Positions 47,805-58,667 of a stretch of 64,000 nucleotides of DNA are shown piece by piece. This DNA is from Bdellovibrionales bacterium. GTDB taxonomy: Bacteria > Bdellovibrionota > Bdellovibrionia > Bdellovibrionales > UBA1609. Location: assembly GCA_015163875.1 (NCBI GenBank), contig JAAOIH010000005.1, positions 1 through 64,000 on the forward strand, in the 5' to 3' direction. Below the pieces are notes generated by a model that did no database searches, had not been told where the DNA came from, and worked only from the letters and a program-made list of their open reading frames with translations. The translations under genes were made by a program, and so were the position numbers. Within the stretch, counting starts at the first letter, position 1. The number at the start of each line of letters is the position of its first letter.

Positions 47805-48518
47805 TTAAAATAACAAGTCTTCATCTTCGTATAATTCACTATCTATTACAGAAATTTTACCAAATAATGAACTTAAAGGGTTTATAAATTCTATTTTGTT
47901 ATTTTGTATTGTCCATTTTGCAAAAATGTCTAAAAAAGTAATAGAAGAAGATATTTCTTTTATTTCTTTGTAATCATAATACTTATCTAACTTTGATTTA
48001 GCTTTGTTTAACAATGCCTTAATAATTGCTTTATGCAAATTTTGAAAAGGTTTTAAATCATTATTATTTGTATTTTCTAAAACCACTTTTTGTCCTGCTA
48101 AATATTTTGACCAACTTCCCTTAGTAAAATTTGCAACAATAGAAAATCTATTATTTAATTTAACAGGTGCTGATTTATAATTTTGATTTACTCTTACAAT
48201 AAACTCCATTTTTGCTTTTAAATTGTCGCCTTTTACAGGGCTTAGTATAATTTTATACTCACCATTTGATTTATACCAGTCTGCAACTTTCATTGTGTAA
48301 TCTTTGTTTTTTGATGCAAAAGACAGACCGCCTGTTCCTTTGCGAACTTCGTGTCCTTCTTCTATGCTAGATTGTATATAAAAACTATTAGAGCTTTTAT
48401 CTTTGTAAAAAGTTTGAACAAATTTACTCATATTTCGAGTTAAAGTTACCTGGCTTTCAGATGCAAAGGCAGAATTGCTTACTAAAAACAACATCATATA
48501 ACAAATTATTTTATACAT
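47805..48518 (-). CDS. Secreted hypothetical protein
   Basis: Signal peptide MYKIICYMMLFLVSNSAFASE; 237 aa. Confidence 0.65.
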   Translation of the reverse strand: MYKIICYMMLFLVSNSAFASESQVTLTRNMSKFVQTFYKDKSSNSFYIQSSIEEGHEVRKGTGGLSFASKNKDYTMKVADWYKSNGEYKIILSPVKGDNLKAKMEFIVRVNQNYKSAPVKLNNRFSIVANFTKGSWSKYLAGQKVVLENTNNNDLKPFQNLHKAIIKALLNKAKSKLDKYYDYKEIKEISSSITFLDIFAKWTIQNNKIEFINPLSSLFGKISVIDSELYEDEDLLF

Positions 48519-48588
48519 ACATTAACCTCAATATTTAATTAACTTATAAAAATAATATCATGTTATTGTAATATAACAATATTTTTAA

Positions 48589-50109
48589 TTATTTTGAAAA
48601 TTTTTCTTGTATTTTTTTATAAATATTATCAAAACTGCCGTTGCTCATAATAACTACCACATCATTTGCTTTTAAGTTTTCTTGTAAAAATTTAATTATA
48701 GAATCTGTGTCTTTTATATATTTAGCTTTTTTGCAATCTTTGTAGTTTATGTCGTCTATATTATTAATATCATTGACTAATTTACTAGAAGAAAACCTAT
48801 CTTGTTCTGTAATTTTTTCTTGATAATAAGCCTGTGCAATAATAACTTTATCTGCCTTATCAAAAGCTAGTACAAAATCTTTTTGAAAGGTATCTCGCCT
48901 AGATGTAGCAGATCTAGGCTCAAATACGGCAAACACTCGTCCATTGTTAGTGTCTATTTTTTTATTAGAAAAATATTGGTTTTGAACAGCATCTAAAGTT
49001 AAGTTTACAGCGGTTGGGTGATGTGCAAAATCTTCTATAAAAGTTATGTTGTTTGTTTTAAAAAAAATATCTTGCCTTCTTTTTATTCCTTTAAATTCTT
49101 GCATTGCTTTTAAAACTTTATCTTGTGATATTTTTATCTCTTTATTGTCAATTAGCTCAGAGCATAAAACCCATACCGCTAAATTATTTAATATATTGTG
49201 TTTACCAAACAAAGTTGACTGTAGATTAACTTGTTTGTTTTTGTTAATATTTTTTATCTTAATATTTTGAAAAGTTTTTGTATATTGATAATCACTAACT
49301 TGATAATAGTTAGATATAAACTCCATTTTATCTATTTTATTAAAACCAAAACCGACAATTTTAGATTTAATATTAGATAAAGTTAAAAGTTTTTTAATAT
49401 TTTTGTCATCACTGTTAACAATTAATAATCCATTTTCTGGAATTAGCTCGACTAATTTTTTAAAAGATTCTAAAATTTGATCTAAGCTTTCATAAATATC
49501 AGCATGGTCAAATTCTATTCCTGTTAAAATTACAAGGTTTGGCTTATAGTGTAAAAACTTAGGCCCTTTGTCAAAAAAAGCTGTGTCGTATTCATCTCCC
49601 TCTATAATAAAATAATTTCCATTTTGTTCTAAAAAAGATTGGCTAAAGTTTTTAGCAATACCTCCAATTAAAAAACTAGGTTTTAAATTACAGGACTGAA
49701 AAACCCAAGACATTAAAGATGTAGTCGTAGTTTTTCCATGAGTACCTGCTATAATAATACTTTTTTTATCTTTTATAAAAAAACTAGATATTGCTTGTGG
49801 CAAACTTACATAAGGTATTTTTAATTTTTGCATCTCTACAGCTTCTGTAAAATTTTTGCTAATTACATTTCCAACAATAATTAAATCAGGTTTTGTACTT
49901 AAATTATTAGCCGAGTATGGAATTTTAACACTAATGCCTAAATTTTTTAATTGGTCAGACATTGGAGGGTAAGCTGCGGAGTCGCTACCGCTAATTAAAA
50001 AACCCTTAGCTTGTAACAGGCCTGCAAGACTTGCCATAGCTGTACCACAAATACCCATTAAATAAATAGATGAACCTGGCTTTAATTTATTTAAATTAGT
50101 ATTGTTCAT
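48589..50109 (-). CDS. mpl: UDP-N-acetylmuramate:L-Ala-gamma-D-Glu-mDAP ligase (murein tripeptide recycling)
   Basis: MGICGTAMASLAGLLQAKG, GTHGKTTTTSLMSWV, EGDEYDTAFFDKGPKFLHY, DFAHHPTAV. Confidence 0.9.
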   Translation of the reverse strand: MNNTNLNKLKPGSSIYLMGICGTAMASLAGLLQAKGFLISGSDSAAYPPMSDQLKNLGISVKIPYSANNLSTKPDLIIVGNVISKNFTEAVEMQKLKIPYVSLPQAISSFFIKDKKSIIIAGTHGKTTTTSLMSWVFQSCNLKPSFLIGGIAKNFSQSFLEQNGNYFIIEGDEYDTAFFDKGPKFLHYKPNLVILTGIEFDHADIYESLDQILESFKKLVELIPENGLLIVNSDDKNIKKLLTLSNIKSKIVGFGFNKIDKMEFISNYYQVSDYQYTKTFQNIKIKNINKNKQVNLQSTLFGKHNILNNLAVWVLCSELIDNKEIKISQDKVLKAMQEFKGIKRRQDIFFKTNNITFIEDFAHHPTAVNLTLDAVQNQYFSNKKIDTNNGRVFAVFEPRSATSRRDTFQKDFVLAFDKADKVIIAQAYYQEKITEQDRFSSSKLVNDINNIDDINYKDCKKAKYIKDTDSIIKFLQENLKANDVVVIMSNGSFDNIYKKIQEKFSK

Positions 50110-50140
50110 TTTTAATTTAGTATTTTTAAAATTTTATTTT

Positions 50141-50180
50141 TTTATTTATTTTTTTATTTTTTTATTTATTTTTTTATTTT
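50141..50180. repeat. 20-bp T-rich direct duplication
   Basis: tttatttatttttttatttt x2, exact. Confidence 0.9.
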
Positions 50181-50204
50181 TAATTTTTTAATTTATTTAA
50201 TTTT

Positions 50205-51014
50205 TTAAAATTCACAAAGCACAGGGCAGTGGTCAGAGCCTAGCTGTGTGCTTAAAATATCTGCTTTTGTAATTTTTTTTGATATTTTTTTTGTACTACA
50301 AATATAATCTAATCTCCAGCCTTTATTATTTTGCCTAGCTAAGCTTCGATAAGACCACCAGCTATATTTTTCTTTTTTGTTTGGATACATATTTCGATAA
50401 GAATCAACAAAGCCTGAGCTTAAAAACGAATCAAACCATTGTCTTTCTTCTGGTAAAAATCCGCTAGTATCAGCAAGCCTAACAGGGTCGTGAATATCTA
50501 TAGCTTTATGGGCAATGTTATAATCACCTACTACAATAATTTCAAAACCTTCTTTTATTTTTTTTTGCAAATGTTTTAAAAATTTTTTTAAAAACTCTTG
50601 TTTAAAATCATGTCTTTCTTCTCTTGCAGCACCATTTGGAAAATAAACATTGTATAATAAAAATTTTTGAGCATTTTTTTTATACTCATGGATAATAAAG
50701 CGTCCTTCTATGTCAAATTTTTTAATACCAATGCCAAAAGTTGTTTTAACACTAGGAACTAAGTCTGATTTAATATAACTTGCAACACCTGAGTAACCTT
50801 TTTGATCTGCCGAGGACCACAAAGATTGGTAATTAGCTTTTGATAAAATTTCTTTACCCCATGTTGGAGATAATAATTCTAAACTTAGTTGATCTTCATG
50901 AGCTTTGCTTTCTTGAATACATAAAAAATCAGGATTTTGTGTTTTTAAAAATTTTAAAAATCCCTTTTTTTCGCAAGCTCTAATGCCATTAACATTCCAA
51001 GAAATAATTTTCAT
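50205..51014 (-). CDS. xth: Exodeoxyribonuclease III
   Basis: KIISWNVNGIRA, CIQESKAH, GDYNIAHKAIDIHD, LGSDHCPV. Confidence 0.95.
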   Translation of the reverse strand: MKIISWNVNGIRACEKKGFLKFLKTQNPDFLCIQESKAHEDQLSLELLSPTWGKEILSKANYQSLWSSADQKGYSGVASYIKSDLVPSVKTTFGIGIKKFDIEGRFIIHEYKKNAQKFLLYNVYFPNGAAREERHDFKQEFLKKFLKHLQKKIKEGFEIIVVGDYNIAHKAIDIHDPVRLADTSGFLPEERQWFDSFLSSGFVDSYRNMYPNKKEKYSWWSYRSLARQNNKGWRLDYICSTKKISKKITKADILSTQLGSDHCPVLCEF

Positions 51015-51047
51015 ATAAAAACCTCAAGTGCATAAAAAAAATTTATT

Positions 51048-53204
51048 TTATACTCTTCCTAAAAATTTATCTATTAATTTTTTAGGAACAACATTGTAAT
51101 CTAAAAATTCCATAGAAAAAGACGCTCTACCCTGACTTAAAGATCTTACATTAGTTGCATATCCAAATAAATGATACAGCGGAACTTCTGCGGTTACAAA
51201 ATTAAGATCTTCTTTCATTTCTGTATTTTGAATTTTTCCTCTACGAGAATTTAAGTCTCCAATAATTGCTCCTATAAATTCTCCAGGGCTTCTAACTTCT
51301 AATTTAAAAATCGGCTCCATTAATATAGATTCATTACTTTTTAAAGCTTCTCTAAAAGCTAAACTTCCTGCAACTTTAACTGACATTGCAGAGCTGTCTT
51401 CTGTAATATCTACTTGAGTAACACATACACTTACTCCAACTAAAGGGTAACTAGCTAGCAGGCCTGCGCCTGCTGCCTCTTTTAATCCATTTTCTAGACT
51501 TTCTAAAAATTCAGGTAAAAGATTTTTAGACACTGCTGATAAATCAACAAAAAGCGGGCCTTTGTCTTTGCTTAAATTAATTTCTAATTTTACTTTTGCG
51601 TAATGTAATTTTTCTGCAATTTCTTTTTCAAAAACAGCTTGCCCTGTTGAAGATTTAGTAATGCCTTCTCTAAAAGAAACTTGTGGAGCTCCTGCATTAA
51701 TTTTAATTTTATATTCTCTTAACAATCTATCAATTAAAATTTCTAAATGTAACTCTCCCATTCCGTAAAGTAATAACTGTGCAGTTTCTGAATGAGTTTT
51801 AACTTGGCATGATGGGTCCTCTTTTTGTAGCTGGTCTAAGGCTTCTAACATTTTTTTTTGATCTGCTGTACTTTTTGCCTCAATTGCAACAGATATTACA
51901 GGTAGTGGTAAGTTTATTGACTCTAAAACAACCGGATTTGCAGCTTCGCACAAAGTGTCCCCTGTAACGCTAAATTTTAAGCCAATTACTGCTCCAATGT
52001 CGCCTGCTTTTAATTCTTTTAATTCTTGCCTAGAGTTAGAATGCATTTTTACAATTTTATTAATTTTTTCTTTTTTTTGAGCTCGAGGGTTAAATAAACT
52101 TTGCCCCTCTTTTAAAACTCCTGAGTAAACACGAATATAAGTTAAATATCCAGAAAAACTATCTTTTGCTAATTTAAATACTAATGCAACAACTGGCTCT
52201 TTAAAATCAGTTTTAATTAAAACTACTTTTGGATTTTCTTCTTTTTTTTGAAGACTTCTTAAAGAAAATGATTCAGCTGGTGGAACATCTAATGGATTTG
52301 GCAAATAATCTAAAATTGCATCTAATAAAGTTTGCACTCCTTTATTTTTAAATGCAGATCCGCATAAAACAGGAAAAACTTTTTGCTCACAAGTTAATTT
52401 TCTTATTAATTTTTTAATTTCTTCTTCAGAAAAGTTACCTTCTGTTAAAAATTTTTCCATAAAATTTTCGTCAAAATCTGATAAATTTTCTAGTAAATTG
52501 TTACGAGATTTATTAATTTGTGATTCTAAATTTTTAAGTTCTAAATCAGATAATCCACAATTAGTAGAAGAGTTTTTAATATCTTCTATTGAGTAAATAT
52601 TATATTCTTTTCCAAGCTCTTCATTTTTCCATAATAAAATTTTTTGTAAAACTATATCGTAAAAACCTTTAAAATCTGCTTCTTTTCCAATGGGTATATG
52701 CAAAGTTAATGTTTTAGCTTTTAATTTTTTTTCAATCGAAGCTATGCTTTCTAAATAATCAGCTCCAACCCTATCCATTTTATTAATAAAACAAATTCTA
52801 GGAACTTTGTAGCGATTAGCTTGTCTCCAAACAGTTTCAGATTGTGCTTCTACTCCATTTACTCCGTCAAAAACTACTACCCCTCCATCTAAAACTCTTA
52901 AAGATCTTTCTACTTCTATGGTAAAATCTACATGTCCTGGAGTATCAATAATATTAATTGATTGATTGTTCCAAAATAAAGATGTTGCAGCCGAGGTGAT
53001 TGTAATACCCCTTTCTTGCTCTTGCTCCATCCAGTCCATAATAGCATTTCCGTCATGAACTTCTCCAATTTTATGACTTCTTCCAGAGTAATATAAAATT
53101 CTTTCTGTTGTAGTTGTTTTTCCAGCATCAATATGAGCCATAACTCCAATATTGCGGAGGCGTTTTAAATCTTCTGATTTTTTTAAAGTAAATAAAGAAG
53201 ACAT
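51048..53204 (-). CDS. fusA: Elongation factor G
   Basis: [44 protein letters not shown]-terminal [13 protein letters not shown]...[22 protein letters not shown] pattern. Confidence 0.93.
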   Translation of the reverse strand: MSSLFTLKKSEDLKRLRNIGVMAHIDAGKTTTTERILYYSGRSHKIGEVHDGNAIMDWMEQEQERGITITSAATSLFWNNQSINIIDTPGHVDFTIEVERSLRVLDGGVVVFDGVNGVEAQSETVWRQANRYKVPRICFINKMDRVGADYLESIASIEKKLKAKTLTLHIPIGKEADFKGFYDIVLQKILLWKNEELGKEYNIYSIEDIKNSSTNCGLSDLELKNLESQINKSRNNLLENLSDFDENFMEKFLTEGNFSEEEIKKLIRKLTCEQKVFPVLCGSAFKNKGVQTLLDAILDYLPNPLDVPPAESFSLRSLQKKEENPKVVLIKTDFKEPVVALVFKLAKDSFSGYLTYIRVYSGVLKEGQSLFNPRAQKKEKINKIVKMHSNSRQELKELKAGDIGAVIGLKFSVTGDTLCEAANPVVLESINLPLPVISVAIEAKSTADQKKMLEALDQLQKEDPSCQVKTHSETAQLLLYGMGELHLEILIDRLLREYKIKINAGAPQVSFREGITKSSTGQAVFEKEIAEKLHYAKVKLEINLSKDKGPLFVDLSAVSKNLLPEFLESLENGLKEAAGAGLLASYPLVGVSVCVTQVDITEDSSAMSVKVAGSLAFREALKSNESILMEPIFKLEVRSPGEFIGAIIGDLNSRRGKIQNTEMKEDLNFVTAEVPLYHLFGYATNVRSLSQGRASFSMEFLDYNVVPKKLIDKFLGRV

Positions 53205-53225
53205 AATAAAAACTTTTGAAATTTA

Positions 53226-53669
53226 TTAATAAGAATCTAATACGCCAGGAAAATTTTTATCCGCCTGTTTAACAAATTGTTTTTTGTTAACTAACCACTT
53301 AGATTTAATTCTTTTGTCGTAGTTTAAATATAATTTTTTGTTGTAAATGCTCCACTGCAAAGGGCTTCCTTTTGCAGTTTTGTTTTTAGCAACAGCCCAA
53401 GCACAATAACCACCATATTGAGGTGCATATTTTTTAGGATTTGCTTTAAATTTTTTTAAATTTTTTAAACTAGAAAAATGCCACACCACAGATTTATATT
53501 TTGTTTTATATTTTTTACTTCCCTTAACTGGTTTATTTTTAGAAAAATAAGCTACAGTGTCGTACCCCTCAACAGCTATGTTAGAAAAAAAACTAGTATA
53601 AATATCTGCTTTTTTTGCAAAAATATTAATAGTGAAAAAAAAGAAAATAGAAAAAAATAAATACTTCAT
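53226..53669 (-). CDS. YHS domain-containing secreted protein
   Basis: VEGYDTVAYFSKNKPVKGSKKYKTKYKSVVWHFSS...YAPQYGGYCAWAVA. Confidence 0.88.
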   Translation of the reverse strand: MKYLFFSIFFFFTINIFAKKADIYTSFFSNIAVEGYDTVAYFSKNKPVKGSKKYKTKYKSVVWHFSSLKNLKKFKANPKKYAPQYGGYCAWAVAKNKTAKGSPLQWSIYNKKLYLNYDKRIKSKWLVNKKQFVKQADKNFPGVLDSY

Positions 53670-53743
53670 TTTATGCCCTTTGCTGTTGATTATTAAGCAT
53701 TAGGATAAAAGTATTTTGCTATCAATACAACAAAAAATTACAT

Positions 53744-54661
53744 CTATTCGCTTGTAGCTTGATGCTTTAGGGCCAAATAAAGTACTTTTAAAGCTTCTGT
53801 GTTTGGGTTATCAACAGAGTGATACATATATAATTTTGTAGAATAATCTAAAGATTTAACCAAAATATGATTTAATCTTCTTGCTCTTACTTGTTTTTTA
53901 ATAGCATGAGAAGGCAAAAATCCCCATCCCATATTTGATTCAATAACTTTTTTTAATGTTCCTGCGTTGTCAGATGTAAAAACAGGATTTAATTTTAACT
54001 GAGCTTCTTTTAATTTTTTACTTAATTGTATTTCAAATTGAGGGTAAAGGTCAGAAAATACAACCATTGGGTGTTTTGATAATTCTTCTAATTCTATAGA
54101 GGCTTTTTCAATAGACTCTTTTCCAGAGCAAACTAACCAAATGTCATCTTCTGTTAAAAATTGAGATTGAAATTGGCTTAATTCAAAACCAGCCTCTGCT
54201 CTTAAATCTGGTAAAATGCCAACATCTACATCGTTGTTTCGCATAGAGTTTACAACTTGATTATAAGACCCGTACATTAAATTAATTTGTAACTTTGGGT
54301 TGTTTCGCAATAATATTCCTATAATTGGACTTACTAAATATAAACCAAGCGAATTAAGTGTAGCAATTCTAATTTTTCCAGAAATATTACCACTAACTGT
54401 TTGCATGGCCGCCCTTGCTTGGTGGCTTAAATTTAAAATTTGTTTTGCATAATCAAATAATAGCTGAGCCTGAGCTGTTGGCTTAACCATTTTGCTTCCT
54501 CTTTCTAAAAGAATAACTCCGAGTTGTTTTTCTAAGCCTTTAATTTGCTGACTTACAGCTGGTTGAGTTAATGACAATTTGCTTCCAGCAGCTGTCATAC
54601 TTCCTTCTGTTAAAACGGTGCAAAATGTTACTAAATGTTGCAAATTTAATGGAGTATTCAT
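53744..54661 (-). CDS. LysR-family transcriptional regulator
   Basis: N-terminal HTH LVTFCTVLTEGSMTAAGSKLSLTQPAVSQQIKGLEKQLGVILLERG. Confidence 0.94.
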   Translation of the reverse strand: MNTPLNLQHLVTFCTVLTEGSMTAAGSKLSLTQPAVSQQIKGLEKQLGVILLERGSKMVKPTAQAQLLFDYAKQILNLSHQARAAMQTVSGNISGKIRIATLNSLGLYLVSPIIGILLRNNPKLQINLMYGSYNQVVNSMRNNDVDVGILPDLRAEAGFELSQFQSQFLTEDDIWLVCSGKESIEKASIELEELSKHPMVVFSDLYPQFEIQLSKKLKEAQLKLNPVFTSDNAGTLKKVIESNMGWGFLPSHAIKKQVRARRLNHILVKSLDYSTKLYMYHSVDNPNTEALKVLYLALKHQATSE

Positions 54662-54825
54662 ATTAGATGACTATAAGCTTTTTTTATAAAAAAGTAAAAC
54701 TTTCTTTATGGATACTAAGATATACTGCTTTTAATTGTATTTTTATGCATATTTTACTATGTAAAAAATATAAAAAAATACTTATCTTTGATCATTTTAA
54801 ATTTTGTAGTTAAAAATTAACTTCA

Positions 54826-56355
54826 ATGAAAGTTTTAATTTTTATTCTTTTTTTTATCTCTTTAAGTATTAATTTTTTAATAGGCAACCTGCATGCAAAA
54901 ACATTAAAAGATTATCCTAATTATTTGCAAAGCAAACTTAAATCTTTAGATTGTTATAATATAAAAAACAAATTTATTAATGTTCAAAATTTTTACTCTT
55001 ATGACTACGACGACGATGATGATGTCCAAAAAAATTCTTCGTATATTTTAGACAAAAGCCCTTTAGATAGAAATTTATTTCATAAAAATATTGTAAAAAA
55101 AGGGAATTTTATAGATTACCAATTTTTTAAAGGCTATGATCAAAAAAATAGTTTAGAGACAAGTTATACTTGGGCGCTTTTTTATAATTTACAATTACCT
55201 AACAGCTCTATTACAAAAAATTTAAATCATTTTAAAATTTATCCAAAAGAATTAGGTGAGCATGAACTTTTTTTAATTCAAAAAACTAATAAAAATTCTT
55301 GCCTGCTTTCTTATGTTAGCTCTTTTTATGTTACAGATAACCCTAGCTACAAAACTATTACAGAAAAAAAATTTAAAAAATCTTTTTCTTGTTATCAAAC
55401 ATTTTTACAAAATAAACAAAACAAACACTGCAAAAATCTTCCATCACTAGATGAGCTTTATCATTTAAAACAAATTGATGCTCCAAAAGCTTGGAATATT
55501 AGCACAGGCAGCGGTGTTAAAGTTGCACTTATTGATACTGGAATTAATTATTTACATCCATATCTAAAAGAACAAATTATTGTTCCAAATAATAATCAAA
55601 ATTCTGATAAATCTTTTGGCCCTTATGATTTTGAGTTTTCTGATCTTTTTGCTTTTGATGAAGTCGGACACGGTAGCCAAATGGCAGGTTTTATTTCTTC
55701 TCCTTTTGGAGTTGCACCAGAGTCTAAAACTCTTGTTTTAAAAATTAACCCAAGAAGCATACAAACTATTATTAATGCATTTAAAGCTAGTATTAAAAAT
55801 AAAGTTCATATAATTAATTTTTCGTTAGTATTTTCTAAATATGAAGTAAAAATAAGCGACAAAGAAATGAGTGATTTAATATCAGTTTTAGACAAGCTTT
55901 TAGAAAATGATATTTTAGTAATACAGGCTGCAGGAAATCATAATCAAAATTTAGACATACCAGAATATCAGAATTTTTATTCACAATTTAATTATCCTAA
56001 TTGGGTAAAAGTTGCAGCCTATGATGAAAATTTTAAACTTTCTAGATACTCTAATTATTCAAACATCAATGTAGACATAATTGCACCTGGAGGTAGTTTA
56101 GAAAAACCACTTTTGTCTACTTTTATAAGTAATCAGCAAGGAGTTTTGCTTGCAAGCAATAAAGGGACATCTCAAGCTGCTGCAATTACAAGTGGCATTG
56201 CAGCTTTAATTAGAAGTCAAAAACCTTATTTAAGTGCTGTTGAGGTAAAAGAAATTTTACTTAAATCAGGCAGACTTTCAAAAGATTTATCACTTACAGT
56301 TAAGTCTGGTCGTATTTTAAATGCACTAGATGCTTTGCAAATTGATTTGCAATAA
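54826..56355 (+). CDS. Subtilisin-like (S8) serine protease, secreted
   Basis: VALIDTGINYLHP (Asp), GHGSQMAGFISS (His), GTSQAAAITSGIAAL (Ser). Confidence 0.93.
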   Translation: MKVLIFILFFISLSINFLIGNLHAKTLKDYPNYLQSKLKSLDCYNIKNKFINVQNFYSYDYDDDDDVQKNSSYILDKSPLDRNLFHKNIVKKGNFIDYQFFKGYDQKNSLETSYTWALFYNLQLPNSSITKNLNHFKIYPKELGEHELFLIQKTNKNSCLLSYVSSFYVTDNPSYKTITEKKFKKSFSCYQTFLQNKQNKHCKNLPSLDELYHLKQIDAPKAWNISTGSGVKVALIDTGINYLHPYLKEQIIVPNNNQNSDKSFGPYDFEFSDLFAFDEVGHGSQMAGFISSPFGVAPESKTLVLKINPRSIQTIINAFKASIKNKVHIINFSLVFSKYEVKISDKEMSDLISVLDKLLENDILVIQAAGNHNQNLDIPEYQNFYSQFNYPNWVKVAAYDENFKLSRYSNYSNINVDIIAPGGSLEKPLLSTFISNQQGVLLASNKGTSQAAAITSGIAALIRSQKPYLSAVEVKEILLKSGRLSKDLSLTVKSGRILNALDALQIDLQ

Positions 56356-56371
56356 TTGACTATAAGCTTGA

Positions 56372-57070
56372 TTAAAATTTGCGCTTTGTATACCAAATTA
56401 AAATACCAGATAATAATAAAAATAATAAACCTAATATTTTACCTTTAGAACTTTTCTTTTTTTGTATCACTGGCTCATCTGGAATATTAATATTTTGAGA
56501 TAATATTCCTGCAACAGGAGCTCCCAAACTTTCGTTTCTTCCTCTAAGTTCGCTTGGTCTAAAATTTTTACTTTTTTGATTAATTAATCTTAAACTTTGT
56601 ATAGATTTAATAAACTCATTACTATACTTAGTGTAAAAGTTTTTATGCGAGCTAAAAGTAACTAAAACAGCAATTCTTCCATGAGTGGTTGCCAAATATC
56701 TAGTCCAAAAATTTAAAGACTCACTTCCTTGATGCAAAGAATCTATCCATAAATGATGATTAATTTTACGCTGAGAAGCATTTAAAATTTTTGATATTTT
56801 AGTTTTTGATTTCATTTTTAAAGTTACGGGTTTTTTTAAATGTGCCTCATATAAACTAAGTGAATCTGCAGGGCCTCTTTCTTTTGCTGTTAAAATAATA
56901 ATTGCTGTATTAGATCCTTTGCTTTTAGAGGAGTTAACACAAACCCATGATGTGTTTTCTAGCTTGCAACTCCAGTCTTTTTTTAACTCAAAGCTTACAT
57001 AAGAATTACGAAAAATTTTTGCCTCTACATTAAAAGAAAACAATAAAAAAATAATTAATATTTTATACAC
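56372..57070 (-). CDS. Hypothetical protein with signal peptide and C-terminal TM anchor
   Basis: MYKILIIFLLFSFNVEA N-terminus; GKILGLLFLLLSGILIWYTKRKF C-terminus. Confidence 0.65.
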   Translation of the reverse strand: MYKILIIFLLFSFNVEAKIFRNSYVSFELKKDWSCKLENTSWVCVNSSKSKGSNTAIIILTAKERGPADSLSLYEAHLKKPVTLKMKSKTKISKILNASQRKINHHLWIDSLHQGSESLNFWTRYLATTHGRIAVLVTFSSHKNFYTKYSNEFIKSIQSLRLINQKSKNFRPSELRGRNESLGAPVAGILSQNINIPDEPVIQKKKSSKGKILGLLFLLLSGILIWYTKRKF

Positions 57071-57084
57071 AAAAAATTCCTTTG

Positions 57085-58593
57085 TTAATAGTTAATATCT
57101 TTATAATCTTTTATATCTAAATCTTTATGAGATATAAATTCTTTAGAAAAATTATTTAGCTGCTCTATAATAGTAAAGCTTCCTTTGTTTTTAGGGTTAG
57201 ACTCACCGCCTTTAGAGTCTTTATTGGCTAAAACAAAAATTTTCATATCCTTTGGGTTAAAATATTTTTTTATAACCATATTTACTGTATTTAAATCTAT
57301 TTTTTTAATTTTACTAGAAAAAGTTTCAAAATAATTTACTGGGTCTATGTTCATTCCAGATAAACTTAAAAAAGAATCCATTAAAGTTTCTTTTTTTTCT
57401 AAACCTCTAAACAAACTATTGCTATAATATAACTTTGAAAAATCTAATTCTGCCTTGCTTACTCCGTTATTATAAAAATTAGTTAATTCTTGAAATGTTG
57501 CTTTTAATAATTTTTCTAAACTTCCTTGATTAGTGCTAGAAACTATTTGAAAGGCTCCGGAGTTTTTTAAAAAACCAAAGCCAGAGTATATTGCATAAGT
57601 AAGTCCGTCTTTTTTTCTTACTCTGTCCATTAATCTAGAGTTAAAGCCACCTCCGCCTAAGCTAAAATTAGCTAGTTTTACAGCTAAATTATCTGGATGC
57701 CCTGATGACAAGTTAACTGGATTTCCAATTATCACATTTGCCTGAATAGAATCTGTTTTGTTAATTAAAGTAATTGAAGAGTTAAATGTATTTTTGCTTT
57801 TTATAATAGTCGAAGCTACGCTATCTTTTGTTTTCCAGTTAGAAAATTTTTGTATAATATCTTTTTTTAACTTATCTGTGTACTGACCTAAAACTAATAA
57901 ACTGGCAGATTCTGGTTGATAATGTTTATTGTAAAATTTAATTAAATTATCTCTTTTTAAAGCATTAACAGATTGTCTAGATTCTCCCTTATAAACAGTT
58001 TTGTTATATATAAAATCATCAAAAATATTTTTTAAAAATTTATTTGGGCTATTTGGCAATCTTTCTAATTCTGTTAAAATAATTTGTTTTTCTTTTTGCC
58101 ATTCTTTGTCTAAAAAAACTGGCTCTGTTAATAATTTAAAAAATAAATTCATTAAATCTGTTTCATTTTTTGCAAGAGATGATGCCTCTATCCAAGAAAA
58201 CTCTTGTCCTGCGCTTGCAGAAAAAGATGCCCCTATTTTATCTAAAATACTTAAAATTTCTTCTCTATTTAAAGTAGAGGTTCCTTTGTCTAATAAGCTT
58301 GCAACTGATTCAGCGGCTCCTTCTAAATCTTCAAACCTTTGTCCTGCGTTTAATCTTAATTTAAAATGAATATATGGCAAATTATCTGGCATAAAAATAA
58401 TTTGTAATTTATTATCTAAAGTTATGACTTTGTGATCTGGTAATTTATAAAATATTTCAGTAGATTTAAGCTTAATATCATTAATAATTTTTTCTAACAA
58501 CATATTAGAGCCTTTGGTGTTTGTTGTATTTTTTTTAGCAAAGCAAGATACAAGGCATAAAATAAAACTTAGTATCAATATTTTTTTTATCAT
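57085..58593 (-). CDS. M16-family peptidase-like lipoprotein (non-catalytic type)
   Basis: M16 fold segments (LRLNAGQRFEDLEGAAESVASLLDKGT, GGGGFNSRLMDRVRKKDGLTYAIYSGF) but no HxxEH; signal peptide ending LVSC. Confidence 0.88.
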   Translation of the reverse strand: MIKKILILSFILCLVSCFAKKNTTNTKGSNMLLEKIINDIKLKSTEIFYKLPDHKVITLDNKLQIIFMPDNLPYIHFKLRLNAGQRFEDLEGAAESVASLLDKGTSTLNREEILSILDKIGASFSASAGQEFSWIEASSLAKNETDLMNLFFKLLTEPVFLDKEWQKEKQIILTELERLPNSPNKFLKNIFDDFIYNKTVYKGESRQSVNALKRDNLIKFYNKHYQPESASLLVLGQYTDKLKKDIIQKFSNWKTKDSVASTIIKSKNTFNSSITLINKTDSIQANVIIGNPVNLSSGHPDNLAVKLANFSLGGGGFNSRLMDRVRKKDGLTYAIYSGFGFLKNSGAFQIVSSTNQGSLEKLLKATFQELTNFYNNGVSKAELDFSKLYYSNSLFRGLEKKETLMDSFLSLSGMNIDPVNYFETFSSKIKKIDLNTVNMVIKKYFNPKDMKIFVLANKDSKGGESNPKNKGSFTIIEQLNNFSKEFISHKDLDIKDYKDINY

Positions 58594-58667
58594 AGTTTAA
58601 CCTTCTGCACTTATATATTAATTTTTAAATCAAATTTATCTTTATCGCTGTTGTTATGTTTTAGTAA

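Noticed and set aside
50110-50204. T-rich low-complexity stretch between xth and mpl
   Set aside because: Listed only as a 20-bp duplication; probably simple slippage with no further evidence of function
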